A model generated the notes under the pieces. It searched no databases and was not told where the DNA came from. It was given only the letters and a program-made list of their open reading frames with translations. The translations under genes were made by a program, and so were the position numbers. A stretch of DNA of 64,000 bases, from assembly GCF_001865015.1 (NCBI RefSeq), contig NZ_MJGV01000046.1:191304-255303 (forward strand), given 5' to 3'. Positions 37,213 through 45,102 of the stretch are shown here, one piece after another; the first letter of the stretch is position 1, and each line of letters begins with the position of its first letter. This stretch comes from Curtobacterium sp. MMLR14_010 (GTDB lineage Bacteria; Actinomycetota; Actinomycetes; Actinomycetales; Microbacteriaceae).

Positions 37213-37563
37213 ATGGCTGATCGGAGTCTCCGCGGCATGCGGCTCGGGAGTCAGAGTCTCCAGAGCGAAGAGGGCGTCGAGCTCTCAGATCGCAAGCGTG
37301 CGGTGTACCAGGCCGCGACGGGCGAGACCTTCGACGTGGTGTTCTCGGCCGACGCCGAGGTCCCGCAGAGCTGGTCCGACCCGCGCAGCGGTTTCGAGGG
37401 ACGCCTGCTCGGCGACGACGGCGTGCCCGTCGAGGTCGCGGCAGAGGACGTCAAGGCACCGCGAACGCACTGGGACATGCTGCTCGAGCGGCGGTCCCGC
37501 GAGGAGCTCGAGGAACTGTTGCAGGAACGCCTGCAGTTCCTCCGCGCCCGACGCGGCGCCTGA
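37213..37563 (+). CDS. rbpA: RNA polymerase-binding protein RbpA
   Basis: The 116-residue protein stabilises RNA polymerase holoenzyme with the principal sigma factor. The core domain (ATGETFDVVFSADAEVPQSWSD) is followed by the basic linker and the sigma-interaction helix APRTHWDMLLERRSREELEELL near residues 77-100, which is almost invariant in the family. It has no cysteines, so it is a zinc-free form. GAGGAG is seven bases before the ATG. Confidence 0.97.
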   Translation: MADRSLRGMRLGSQSLQSEEGVELSDRKRAVYQAATGETFDVVFSADAEVPQSWSDPRSGFEGRLLGDDGVPVEVAAEDVKAPRTHWDMLLERRSREELEELLQERLQFLRARRGA

Positions 37564-37574
37564 CCTGAACGAGT

Positions 37575-37609
37575 GACGGCCCGCTCCCTGCATCGGGGAG
37601 CGGGCCGTC
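37575..37609. terminator. bidirectional terminator between rbpA and SPFH gene
   Basis: Arms GACGGCCCGCTCCC and GGGAGCGGGCCGTC are perfect around a 7-base loop, between convergent genes. Confidence 0.85.
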
Positions 37610-37633
37610 GTCGTTCGTGGACTGCTGGTGCTG

Positions 37634-38854
37634 CTACTGCTGCTGGCCGTTGTTGTCGTTGTCGCCGTCGCGCAGTTGCGCGCGGGTGGCGTCAGCCGCG
37701 GCGGCGAGCTTCTCCTCGACACTGCGGTTCGACTCGGCGAGCCGCTCGTCGAGGACGGAGTCCGGGATGATGTCCGACGCCGGGGCGTTCGCCCGCGTCG
37801 CCGCCGAGGTGTTCGTGCCGTCGGCCGCGGCGCTGTTGGCCAGGCTCTCGTTGGCGAGCTGCGAGATCTTCGCGAGGAAGTCGCTGCCCCCGCCTGCACC
37901 TGCCGTGCCGGTTGCACCTGCCGTGCCGCCCGCACCGCCCGCGCCGCCGGCCGGGGAACCGCCCATGCGCGGGGCGCTGAAGCCCTTGGCGATGCCCGAG
38001 AGGGCCTCGGTGAACTCGCTGGGGATCATCCAGACCTTGTTCGCGGTGCCCTCGGCGATCTTCGGGAGCATCTGCAGGTACTGGTACGACAGCAGCTTCT
38101 CGTCCGGGTCGCCGACGTGGATGGCGTCGAAGACGGTCGCGATGGCCTGGGCTTCACCCTCGGCGCGGAGGACCTGCGCCTTGGCGGCACCCTCGGCCTG
38201 GAGGATGGCTGCCTGACGGGCACCTTCGGCCTCGAGGATCTGGGACTGCTTGGTGCCCTCGGCCTGCAGGATCGCAGCACGACGGTTCCGCTCGGCACGG
38301 AGCTGCTGCTCCATGGCGTCGACGATGGACACGGGCGGCTCGATCGCCTTGAGCTCGACTCGGCCCACCCGGATGCCCCACTTGCCGGTCGCCTCGTCGA
38401 GGACCACACGGAGCTGCCCGTTGATGTTGTCGCGGCTGGTCAGGGCTTCTTCGAGGTTGAGGCCACCGACCACGTTGCGGAGCGTGGTGGTCGTGAGCTG
38501 CTCGACGGCGCCGAGGTAGTTCGCGATCTCGTAGGTGGCCGCACGGGCGTCCGTCACCTGGAAGTAGACGACCGTGTCGATGGAGACGACGAGGTTGTCC
38601 TCGGTGATGACGGGCTGCGGCGGGAAGGACACGACCTGCTCACGCATGTCGAGCAGCGGCCGGAGCCGGTCGATGAACGGCACCAGCAGGTTCAGACCCG
38701 GGGTGAGGGTCTTGTGGTACTTGCCCAGTCGTTCGACCACGCCGGCCGTCGCCTGGGGGACGATCCGGATCGCCTTGGCGAGGACGACGATCACGAAGAT
38801 GACGATGACGGCGATCAGTACGAAGAGCACGATCGTCCCGGGTGCGAGGGTCAT
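37634..38854 (-). CDS. SPFH/Band 7 domain membrane protein (stomatin/QmcA-like)
   Basis: The 406-residue protein has one N-terminal membrane helix (residues 8-28), the SPFH domain (RIVPQATAGVVERLGKYHKTLTPG to about 200), then a coiled coil of repeated AAILQAEG/QILEAEG units near 195-235. A Gly-rich and charged C-terminus follows. It would form membrane-associated rings. It is the second gene of an operon with NfeD, overlapping by four bases, the classic NfeD-SPFH partnership. Confidence 0.93.
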   Translation of the reverse strand: MTLAPGTIVLFVLIAVIVIFVIVVLAKAIRIVPQATAGVVERLGKYHKTLTPGLNLLVPFIDRLRPLLDMREQVVSFPPQPVITEDNLVVSIDTVVYFQVTDARAATYEIANYLGAVEQLTTTTLRNVVGGLNLEEALTSRDNINGQLRVVLDEATGKWGIRVGRVELKAIEPPVSIVDAMEQQLRAERNRRAAILQAEGTKQSQILEAEGARQAAILQAEGAAKAQVLRAEGEAQAIATVFDAIHVGDPDEKLLSYQYLQMLPKIAEGTANKVWMIPSEFTEALSGIAKGFSAPRMGGSPAGGAGGAGGTAGATGTAGAGGGSDFLAKISQLANESLANSAAADGTNTSAATRANAPASDIIPDSVLDERLAESNRSVEEKLAAAADATRAQLRDGDNDNNGQQQ

Positions 38855-39324
38855 TGGGCTGCCTTCTGTTGGATGCGGACGACGGCGGTCGAGCCCTCGA
38901 TGGACTCGACGACGACGCCGGTGCCGAGCGGCGGGGTGCGGTCGGGAGCGGCTGCGTCGATGCGCGCGCTCCAGGTCTCGCCGTTGGCCAGGCGGACCTG
39001 ACCGGGTGCGGTGGGGGTGAACGCGACGGCGACCGTGCCGGGCATGCCGACGAGGCCTTCCATCCCGGTGCGGCGCGGGTCAGCGCCACGGCCGAGGGCG
39101 GCGAGCACGCGGGGCCGCACGAGCGAGAGCAGCACGAGCGCGAGGACCGCGGCGATGATCGTGGAGAGCCACCACGGGGCACCGAGCAGGGCGGCGATCA
39201 ACCCACCGGCGGCTCCGGCGGCCAACATGATGAAGATGAAGTCGAGCGTGAAGACCTCGACCACCCCCAGCACGAGGACCAGTGCGATCCAGACGATCGT
39301 CTGGACCCATTCGGTGATGTGCAC
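38851..39324 (-). CDS. NfeD family membrane protein
   Basis: The 157-residue protein has three or four hydrophobic segments (VQTIVWIALVLVLGVVEVF, FIFIMLAAGAAGGLIAALL, TIIAAVLALVLLSLV) and a C-terminal OB-fold (GMPGTVAVAF to VRIQQKAAQ). It partners with the downstream SPFH protein in membrane quality control or microdomain assembly. GGGAGGGAG upstream supports the GTG at 39324 over the ATG 13 codons earlier. Confidence 0.9.
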   Translation of the reverse strand: MHITEWVQTIVWIALVLVLGVVEVFTLDFIFIMLAAGAAGGLIAALLGAPWWLSTIIAAVLALVLLSLVRPRVLAALGRGADPRRTGMEGLVGMPGTVAVAFTPTAPGQVRLANGETWSARIDAAAPDRTPPLGTGVVVESIEGSTAVVRIQQKAAQ

Positions 39325-39426
39325 GCGAGCTCCCTCCCTCGGTCGCGGCGGCACCCGCGGCATCGCGGAGCCGGTTCAACTCCGTTCAACATATCGGACG
39401 ACCACCGACATCTCGCAGGGGATTGG

Positions 39427-39432
39427 TAGGCT
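39427..39432 (+). promoter_or_regulatory. -10 box TAGGCT of SDR gene
   Basis: TAGGCT lies 42 bases before the GTG at 39475, leaving a leader of about 35 bases with AGGAGA at 39461-39466. Confidence 0.4.
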
Positions 39433-39474
39433 CGCTGCGGTCGACTAGGACCCTTCGAACAGGAGAACAGCACT

Positions 39475-40236
39475 GTGAGCAACCCCCTCGCCCCCGGAGC
39501 ACTCACCGGCACGCGTGCCCTCGTCACCGGGTCCTCCCGCGGCATCGGCGCCGACACCGTCGGGTACCTGGCAGAGGCCGGCGCGAAGGTCGTCGTGAAC
39601 TACCGCAACAAGGCCCGTCGCGCGGAGCAGATCGCGGAGCGCGTCGTCGCCGCCGGTGGGGACGCCCTCGCCGTGGGCGCCGACCTGACCGACCACGACT
39701 CCGTGCAGGCCATGGTCGACACTGTGGTGCAGGCGTGGGGCGGCATCGACCTGCTCGTGCTCAACGCCTCCGGTGGCATGGAGTCCGGCATGGGCGACGA
39801 CTACGCGCTCCGGCTGAACCGGGACGCCCAGGTCGACATGCTCCAGACCGCCGTGCCGCACATGCCCGCAGGCTCCCGGGTCGTCTTCGTCACGAGCCAC
39901 CAGGCCCACTTCGTCGAGACCGCCGAGACGCTGCCCGAGTACGTGCCGGTCGCCAAGAGCAAGCGCGCCGGCGAACTCGCCCTGCGCGAGCTCGTCCCGC
40001 AGCTCGAAGCCGCCGGCATCGAGTTCGTGGTCGTCTCCGGCGACATGATCGAGGGCACCATCACCGCCACGCTCCTCAACCGGATCAACCCCGGCGCGAT
40101 CGAGGGCCGTCGACAGGAGGTCGGCAAGCTCTACAGCGTCTCGGAGTTCGCCGCGGAGATCGCCCAGGCCGCTGTCGACCCGATCCCGGCCGACCACACC
40201 CGCCTGGTCGGCGACGTGAGCGGCTTCGTCGACTGA
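39475..40236 (+). CDS. short-chain dehydrogenase/reductase with altered active-site spacing
   Basis: The 253-residue protein has the SDR cofactor motif TGSSRGIGADT, LLVLNASGGM in place of NNAG, and a Ser in VFVTSHQAH. The expected YxxxK is not seen: the region reads EYVPVAKSKRAGE, so the nearest Lys is five or seven residues after the Tyr. It may be a shifted active site or a non-catalytic member. The leader has AGGAGA. The substrate is unknown. Confidence 0.85.
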   Translation: MSNPLAPGALTGTRALVTGSSRGIGADTVGYLAEAGAKVVVNYRNKARRAEQIAERVVAAGGDALAVGADLTDHDSVQAMVDTVVQAWGGIDLLVLNASGGMESGMGDDYALRLNRDAQVDMLQTAVPHMPAGSRVVFVTSHQAHFVETAETLPEYVPVAKSKRAGELALRELVPQLEAAGIEFVVVSGDMIEGTITATLLNRINPGAIEGRRQEVGKLYSVSEFAAEIAQAAVDPIPADHTRLVGDVSGFVD

Positions 40237-40262
40237 GAGCCCACCCGGTCCCGCGCGTCCGC

Positions 40263-40268
40263 TAGCGT
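40263..40268 (+). promoter_or_regulatory. -10 box TAGCGT, leaderless start of Nudix gene
   Basis: TAGCGT, seven bases, then the GTG at 40276. Confidence 0.55.
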
Positions 40269-40275
40269 CGGGGAC

Positions 40276-40734
40276 GTGACTGCCACGCCCGGCCTGCGCC
40301 GAACCTCCCGGATCCTGCTCCTCGACCCGGAGGGTCGCGTGTTCCTGATGGACACGAACGCGCCGTCCTCCGACGGCTTCCACCGCTGGATCACGCCGGG
40401 CGGCGGTGTCGACCCGGGGGAGTCGCACCGCGACGCCGCGATCCGCGAACTCCGCGAGGAGACGGGCATCGTCATCACCGACCCCGGCGAGCCGGTCTGG
40501 TCGTGGGACTTCGACGTCGCGTGGGACCAGGCCGACCACGACCGCGGCCACTCGGAGTTCTACGTCGTGCGCACCGCGGGCTTCTCGCTCTCGAGCGAGG
40601 AGTGGACCGAGGACGAGCGCGTCGACATCCTCGACGCCCGGTGGTGGACGGCGGACGAGCTCGACGCCACCAACGAGCCGTTCGAGCCGCGTGAGCTGCC
40701 CGACCTGGTCCGGCGGTTCACTCCCGCGGCGTGA
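40276..40734 (+). CDS. Nudix hydrolase
   Basis: The 152-residue protein contains a complete Nudix box starting GGGVDPGESHRDAA and ending RELREETGI near residues 40-62, which binds metal and cleaves nucleoside diphosphate-linked substrates. The substrate is unknown. Its 3' end overlaps the convergent VOC gene by 17 bases, so the two mRNAs are complementary there. Confidence 0.92.
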   Translation: MTATPGLRRTSRILLLDPEGRVFLMDTNAPSSDGFHRWITPGGGVDPGESHRDAAIRELREETGIVITDPGEPVWSWDFDVAWDQADHDRGHSEFYVVRTAGFSLSSEEWTEDERVDILDARWWTADELDATNEPFEPRELPDLVRRFTPAA

Positions 40735-41116
40735 GGACGCAGAACTCGTTGCCCTCGGGGTCGGTGAGGACGACCCACGGGACCTCCTGCTGCCCGATGT
40801 CAGCGAGCGCCGCACCTCGTGCCACCAGACCGTCGACGGCGTCCTGCAGTGACTCGTCGGGCGCCGGCGCCAGGTCGATGTGCAGCCGGTTCTTGACCGT
40901 CTTGTCCTCGGGGACGGGGACGAAGACGAGTCCCTGCGGCTGCTGCTCCCGCGGGACGGTACCGGCGAGGTCGTCGGCGAACGGCGGCGCGATGACCGCC
41001 TCGTCGCCCTCATCGGACAGGTAGACCAGCGGCCAGCCGAGGGTCTCGCCCCACCAGCGGGCGAGTGCCTCGGTGTCGCGGCTGTCGATGACGATCGAGT
41101 ACCAGCGGAGTGCCAT
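40718..41116 (-). CDS. VOC (glyoxalase/bleomycin resistance) family protein
   Basis: The 132-residue protein has paired beta-alpha-beta-beta-beta modules: WYSIVIDSRDTEALARWWGETLGW at the start and VLTDPEGNEFCVL at the end, with NRLHIDLAP between. Members are metal-dependent enzymes or ligand-binding resistance proteins; the function is unknown. The ATG at 41116 follows a CATGCT box by six bases and excludes eight upstream codons. Confidence 0.88.
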   Translation of the reverse strand: MALRWYSIVIDSRDTEALARWWGETLGWPLVYLSDEGDEAVIAPPFADDLAGTVPREQQPQGLVFVPVPEDKTVKNRLHIDLAPAPDESLQDAVDGLVARGAALADIGQQEVPWVVLTDPEGNEFCVLTPRE

Positions 41117-41122
41117 GGCGAC

Positions 41123-41128
41123 AGCATG
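41123..41128 (-). promoter_or_regulatory. -10-like box CATGCT before VOC gene
   Basis: CATGCT then six bases precede the ATG at 41116; the first base differs from TANNNT. Confidence 0.4.
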
Positions 41129-41180
41129 GCCCTTCTCCACAGGCTCGTCCAGAGCCCTTCGTGCGGCGGACCGGTGGCGC

Positions 41181-41186
41181 TAGCCT
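41181..41186 (+). promoter_or_regulatory. -10 box TAGCCT, leaderless start of UvrA-like gene
   Basis: TAGCCT, seven bases, then the ATG at 41194. Confidence 0.55.
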
Positions 41187-41193
41187 GACCGCC

Positions 41194-43560
41194 ATGGACA
41201 CCAGCACGGGCCGCATCGCCGACAGCCACGACCGCATCCGGGTGCGCGGCGCGCGCGAGAACAACCTGCGTGACGTCGACGTCGACCTGCCGAAGCGCCG
41301 GCTGACCGTCTTCACCGGGGTGTCCGGGTCGGGCAAGAGCTCGCTCGTCTTCGGCACCGTCGCCGCGGAGTCGCAGCGGATGATCAACGAGACGTACAGC
41401 GTGTTCGTGCAGGGCTTCATGCCGTCGCTGGGACGGCCGGACGTCGACCTGCTCGACGGTCTGACCACGGCGATCGTCGTCGACCAGGAACGCATCGGTG
41501 CCGACCCGCGCTCCACGGTGGGCACCGCGACGGACGCCAGCGCGATGCTGCGGCTCCTCTTCAGCCGGCTCGGCCAGCCCCACATCGGTGGGCCCAACGC
41601 GTTCTCGTTCAACCTCGCGACGGTCACCGCGGGTGGTGCCATCACCGTGCAGCGTGGGACAGAGGCAAAGGCCGAGAAGGTCTCGTTCAGTCGGCTCGGC
41701 GGGATGTGCGCCCGGTGCGAAGGACGGGGGAGCGTCAGCGAGATCGACCTGTCGCAGCTCTTCGACGACTCGCGGGCGCTCACCGACGGCGCGCTCACGG
41801 TCCCGGGCTACGGCACCGACGGCTGGAACGTGCGGATGTACGCCGAGTCTGGCTACTACCCCGGCGACAAGCCCATCCGCGACTTCACGGAGCAGGAGCG
41901 GCAGGACTTCCTGTACCGCGAGCCCACCAAGCAGAAGATCGCCGGCATCAACATGACGTACGAGGGCCTCGTGCCGCGGGTCCGCCGGTCGCTGCTGCAG
42001 AAGGACCGCACGGCGATGCAGCCGCACATCCGCGCCTTCGTCGACCGCGCGGTCACGTTCACCACGTGCCCGGACTGCGACGGCACCCGGCTCAACGACA
42101 TCGCCCGGTCGTCGAAGATCGACGGGAAGGACATCGCCCAGGTCGCTGCGATGCAGATCACCGACCTGGCCGCTTGGCTGCACGGCCTCGACGAGCCATC
42201 GGTCGGTCCGCTGCTCGACGGGCTCCGCGACGCCGTGGACGCCTTCGTCGAGATCGGACTCGGCTACCTGTCGCTCGACCGTCCCACCGGCACGCTCTCC
42301 GGCGGCGAAGGGCAGCGCGTGAAGATGGTGAAGCACCTCGGGTCCTCGCTCAGCGACATCACCTACGTCTTCGACGAGCCGAGCACCGGGTTGCACCCAC
42401 ACGACATCGAGCGGATGAACCGGCTGCTGCTGCGCCTCCGGGACAAGGGCAACACCGTGCTGGTCGTCGAGCACAAGCCGGAGGTCATCGCGATCGCGGA
42501 CCACGTGGTCGACCTCGGCCCAGGGGCGGGCGCCGGCGGCGGCACGCTCTGCTACCAGGGACCGGTCGACGGCTTGCGCGCGAGCGACACGGTGACGGGG
42601 CGGCACCTGGACGACCGCGTCACGGTGAAGGCGACCGTGCGCGAACCCACCGGCGTGATCGAGATCCGCGGCGCCGACCGGCACAACCTCCGCGAGGTCG
42701 ACGTCGACGTGCCGCTCGGGGTCCTGACCGTGGTGACCGGCGTCGCCGGCTCCGGCAAGAGCACGCTCGTCCACGGGTCGCTGTCCCACCGTGACGACGT
42801 CGTGACCGTCGACCAGAGCGGGATCCGCGGGTCCCGGCGCAGCAACCCCGCCACGTACACCGGGCTGCTCGAACCGATCCGCAAGGCCTTCGCGAAGGCG
42901 AACGGTGTCAAGCCCGCGCTGTTCAGCGCCAACTCCGAGGGTGCGTGCCCCGCATGCAACGGTGCCGGCGTCGTCTACACCGACCTCGGGATGATGGCCG
43001 GCGTCTCCACGACCTGTGCGGAGTGCGAGGGCCGACGGTTCGACCAGTCGGTGCTCGCGTACCGCCTGGGCGGCAAGGACATCAGCGAGGTGCTGGCGAT
43101 GTCCGTCGCCGAGGCCCTCGACTTCTTCGCCACGGGGGAGTCCCGTCTCCCGGCCGCCCACACCCTGCTCACCCGGCTCGCCGACGTCGGGCTCGGCTAC
43201 CTGACGATCGGCCAGCCGCTCACCACGCTGTCGGGCGGGGAACGCCAACGCCTGAAGCTCGCGACGCACCTGGGGGAGCCCGGCGGGGTGATCGTCCTCG
43301 ACGAACCGACGACCGGCCTGCACCTGGCGGACGTCGCGCAGCTGCTCGGCCTGCTCGACCGGATGGTCGACGCCGGCAGGACCGTCGTCGTGATCGAGCA
43401 CCACCAGGCCGTGATGGCGCACGCCGACCACCTCATCGACCTCGGGCCCGGCGCGGGTCACGACGGCGGTCAGGTCGTGTTCGAGGGCACGCCGGCCGCG
43501 CTGGTCGCCGCACGCTCGACCCTGACGGGGCAGCACCTGGCCGCGTACGTCGGGGCCTGA
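41194..43560 (+). CDS. UvrA-like ABC-type ATPase (UvrA2/DrrC-like)
   Basis: The 788-residue protein has two ABC ATPase halves. Walker A motifs are GVSGSGKS near residue 45 and GVAGSGKS near 520. ABC signatures are LSGGEGQR and LSGGERQR, with Walker B VFDEPSTGLHP and VLDEPTTGLHL. Two CxxC pairs flank each zinc module (CARC, CPDC; CPAC, CAEC). It is about 150 residues shorter than UvrA, as in UvrA2/DrrC paralogues that lack part of the UvrB-interaction region and are linked to drug tolerance. The repair UvrA must be elsewhere. Confidence 0.9.
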   Translation: MDTSTGRIADSHDRIRVRGARENNLRDVDVDLPKRRLTVFTGVSGSGKSSLVFGTVAAESQRMINETYSVFVQGFMPSLGRPDVDLLDGLTTAIVVDQERIGADPRSTVGTATDASAMLRLLFSRLGQPHIGGPNAFSFNLATVTAGGAITVQRGTEAKAEKVSFSRLGGMCARCEGRGSVSEIDLSQLFDDSRALTDGALTVPGYGTDGWNVRMYAESGYYPGDKPIRDFTEQERQDFLYREPTKQKIAGINMTYEGLVPRVRRSLLQKDRTAMQPHIRAFVDRAVTFTTCPDCDGTRLNDIARSSKIDGKDIAQVAAMQITDLAAWLHGLDEPSVGPLLDGLRDAVDAFVEIGLGYLSLDRPTGTLSGGEGQRVKMVKHLGSSLSDITYVFDEPSTGLHPHDIERMNRLLLRLRDKGNTVLVVEHKPEVIAIADHVVDLGPGAGAGGGTLCYQGPVDGLRASDTVTGRHLDDRVTVKATVREPTGVIEIRGADRHNLREVDVDVPLGVLTVVTGVAGSGKSTLVHGSLSHRDDVVTVDQSGIRGSRRSNPATYTGLLEPIRKAFAKANGVKPALFSANSEGACPACNGAGVVYTDLGMMAGVSTTCAECEGRRFDQSVLAYRLGGKDISEVLAMSVAEALDFFATGESRLPAAHTLLTRLADVGLGYLTIGQPLTTLSGGERQRLKLATHLGEPGGVIVLDEPTTGLHLADVAQLLGLLDRMVDAGRTVVVIEHHQAVMAHADHLIDLGPGAGHDGGQVVFEGTPAALVAARSTLTGQHLAAYVGA

Positions 43561-43742
43561 CCGGCCGTTCCGTCGCGGGGGTGGTGCGGCACCGTGTGCG
43601 TCGGAGACGGTCGCGCCCCGGTGCGGGCATCGCGCCCGCGCACGACGGGGCGCGATGCGCGCCGCGGGGCGCGGAGCGGGGCGCGGAGCGGCGGCGGCCG
43701 GCACGACGCGGTCGCGGCGCGACGTGGCGTGGCACCGTCGAT

Positions 43743-43780
43743 GTCGGCTCGAACCACGGATGGCCGTGGTTCGAGCCGAC
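43743..43780. terminator. hairpin after UvrA-like gene
   Basis: Perfect 17-bp arms GTCGGCTCGAACCACGG and complement surround ATGG. At 183 bases after the stop it is distant for a terminator, so this could be a repeat element. Confidence 0.5.
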
Positions 43781-43928
43781 GTGCGTTGTGCGGCGCCGAT
43801 GCGCGCCACGCGGCGACCGCCCACCCCTGGACGGGAGGCTCGGTGACGGAGGCGGGGTGAGCCTCCCGTCCGGACGTGGTGCGGACAGGCGCGGCACCGA
43901 CGTGCGTTGTGCGGCGCCGATGCGCGCC
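43777..43928. repeat. 31-bp direct repeat pair
   Basis: The sequence starting CGACGTGCGTTGTGCGGCGC occurs at 43777-43807 and 43898-43928, 121 bases apart, with copy G of the palindrome family between them. Confidence 0.75.
43829..43871. repeat. GACGGGAGGC-family palindrome, copy G
   Basis: Stem GGACGGGAGGCTC/GAGCCTCCCGTCC is perfect over 13 bp with a non-palindromic 17-base centre. Confidence 0.8.
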
Positions 43929-43936
43929 CCCCACTG

Positions 43937-43983
43937 CCGGACGGGAGGTTCGGTGGCGGACGCGCGGCGCGCCTCCCGTCCGG
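43937..43983. repeat. GACGGGAGGC-family palindrome, copy H
   Basis: Stem CCGGACGGGAGG/CCTCCCGTCCGG, 12 bp, with a centre unlike copies A-C. Confidence 0.75.
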
Positions 43984-44205
43984 AGGGGGTAACCGGTGGC
44001 CGTGCGCTGGATCAGGTTCCGATGCGCCCCGGTACGGACATCGCGCCCGTGCGCGGCGGGGCGCGAAGCACGCAGCGGGGCGCGAAGCGGCCGCGCCGTG
44101 AGGGCGAGCGCGGCCGCAGCGCGTGAGCGGACGCATCGCGAGCCTCCCGTCCGGCGGCGGGTGACCGCTGGACGCACCGCGCACCCGTCCCCAGGCCCGC
44201 GCGCG

Positions 44206-44211
44206 TAGCGT
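44206..44211 (+). promoter_or_regulatory. -10 box TAGCGT, leaderless start of small acidic protein
   Basis: TAGCGT, seven bases, then the ATG at 44219. Confidence 0.55.
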
Positions 44212-44218
44212 GCCGCGC

Positions 44219-44371
44219 ATGAGCTACAGCCAGCCGGATCCGGCAGAAGAGACCACGCAGGCAGACGCACCGGAGCAGCCGGACACGGCCTCCAGCACCG
44301 TCGAGGAGCAGGGCGAGGAGCGCACGGCGCTCGAGATCGACGCGGAGGACGTGCCGACCTCCGAGGCCTGA
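44219..44371 (+). CDS. small acidic disordered protein (50 aa)
   Basis: Translation from ATG 44219 gives a 50-residue product beginning MSYSQPDPAEETTQAD and ending AEDVPTSEA. It is rich in Glu, Asp, Thr and Pro, has only one Arg, no Lys or Cys, and no hydrophobic stretch. The gene is supported by a leaderless promoter, good third-position GC bias and a terminator 22 bases downstream. I do not recognise a family. It is short enough to be missed by automatic gene calls. Confidence 0.6.
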   Translation: MSYSQPDPAEETTQADAPEQPDTASSTVEEQGEERTALEIDAEDVPTSEA

Positions 44372-44392
44372 GCCCCGCTCGTCACCCACCGG

Positions 44393-44448
44393 ACCGCGGT
44401 CCGGACACAGCACCCCGCAGCGACGCGGTGCGGTGTCCGGGCCGCGGT
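44393..44448. terminator. bidirectional terminator between small ORF and GNAT gene
   Basis: ACCGCGGTCCGGACAC pairs with GTGTCCGGGCCGCGGT over 16 bp with one wobble; inner CGC/GCG extends the stem. It sits between convergent genes. Confidence 0.75.
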
Positions 44449-44481
44449 TCCGTCATGTCCGGGGACTGGTGCCGGTGGCGT

Positions 44482-44973
44482 TCACGGCGACGACCACGAC
44501 CGGACCAGCCGCACGTACTCCGGGTGCTCCTGGTCCGGTTCGGCGTGCACGAACCCGGCGGCCGCGTAGGCCCGCAGCGCCGGGGTGTTGCCCGGCACGA
44601 CGAACAGGGCGAGCTCGGTCAGGCCGAGCGACCGGGCCTCGGCCACGGCGAGCGCCACGAGTGCACCGGAGAGGCCTCGTCCACGGAGTCGTGGTGCGAG
44701 GACGATCCGTGCCAGCCGTCCGGTCGTCGCGGTGACGCGCACGACCGCCACGTGCCCCAGGACGGCGTCGGGGTCGTCGACGGGCGCGACGGTCAGCGGG
44801 TGTCGGTCGTCGCCCGTCGATGCGGCGACCAGGTCCGCTGCCGTGTAGGGCCACGGCGCTCCGGTGCCGGCCACGGCGAGGGCGTCCTCGGGTCCGTCGA
44901 ACCAGGCGACGACGGTGTCGGCGTCGTCGGGACGGAAGGGGCGGAGCGCGATCTTCGGGGTGCCGTGGTGCAT
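44482..44973 (-). CDS. GNAT family N-acetyltransferase
   Basis: The 163-residue protein has the GNAT fold: IALRPFRPDDADTVVAWF at the start, acetyl-CoA loop LAPRLRGRGLSGALV near residue 95, and VVPGNTPALRAYAAAGFVHAEPDQEHPEYVRLVR at the end. The acyl acceptor is unknown. It is divergent from the peptide-transport operon; a weak TACGTT box lies nine bases upstream of the ATG. Confidence 0.9.
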   Translation of the reverse strand: MHHGTPKIALRPFRPDDADTVVAWFDGPEDALAVAGTGAPWPYTAADLVAASTGDDRHPLTVAPVDDPDAVLGHVAVVRVTATTGRLARIVLAPRLRGRGLSGALVALAVAEARSLGLTELALFVVPGNTPALRAYAAAGFVHAEPDQEHPEYVRLVRSWSSP

Positions 44974-45014
44974 CGTCTTCCAAACGTAACAAAACGGAAA
45001 AGATCCTGTCGTAC

Positions 45015-45030
45015 TGTAATCATCACTACA
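45015..45030. promoter_or_regulatory. candidate RpiR-type operator upstream of peptide operon
   Basis: The dyad TGTAAT-CATC-ACTACA fits half-sites TGTART/AYTACA, like the HexR-type RpiR operator but with a 4-base instead of 3-base spacer. It lies in an unusually AT-rich stretch (about 44975-45035) 73 bases before the operon's first start codon. The operon encodes its own RpiR protein. Confidence 0.4.
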
Positions 45031-45102
45031 GCACCAATCGCTCCACCTCCCCGACACGGACACCGCACCGATCACCGGTGCACAGAAGCGAAGAGGCATT
45101 CG

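Larger units (their letters stand above)
43561..44218. other. 658-bp repeat-rich intergenic region
   Basis: No gene is supported; long minus-strand open frames here are artefacts of high GC. It contains a 17-bp-arm hairpin, two full GACGGGAGGC palindromes and a half copy near 44138-44153. A 31-bp exact direct repeat (43777-43807 and 43898-43928) is present, as are two diverged copies of a segment around CATCGCGCCCG (43611-43680 and 44023-44090). Confidence 0.75.

Noticed and set aside
43561-44218. Insertion sequence or transposon remnant
   Set aside because: Repeats are present, but no transposase fragment, terminal inverted repeats of IS size or target duplication could be recognised.
39445-44220. 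Very long minus-strand open frame (about 1590 codons) opposite SDR, Nudix and the UvrA-like gene
   Set aside because: It is the antisense shadow of well-recognised plus-strand genes and repeats; the composition is Arg/Gly/Val-rich noise with no domain.
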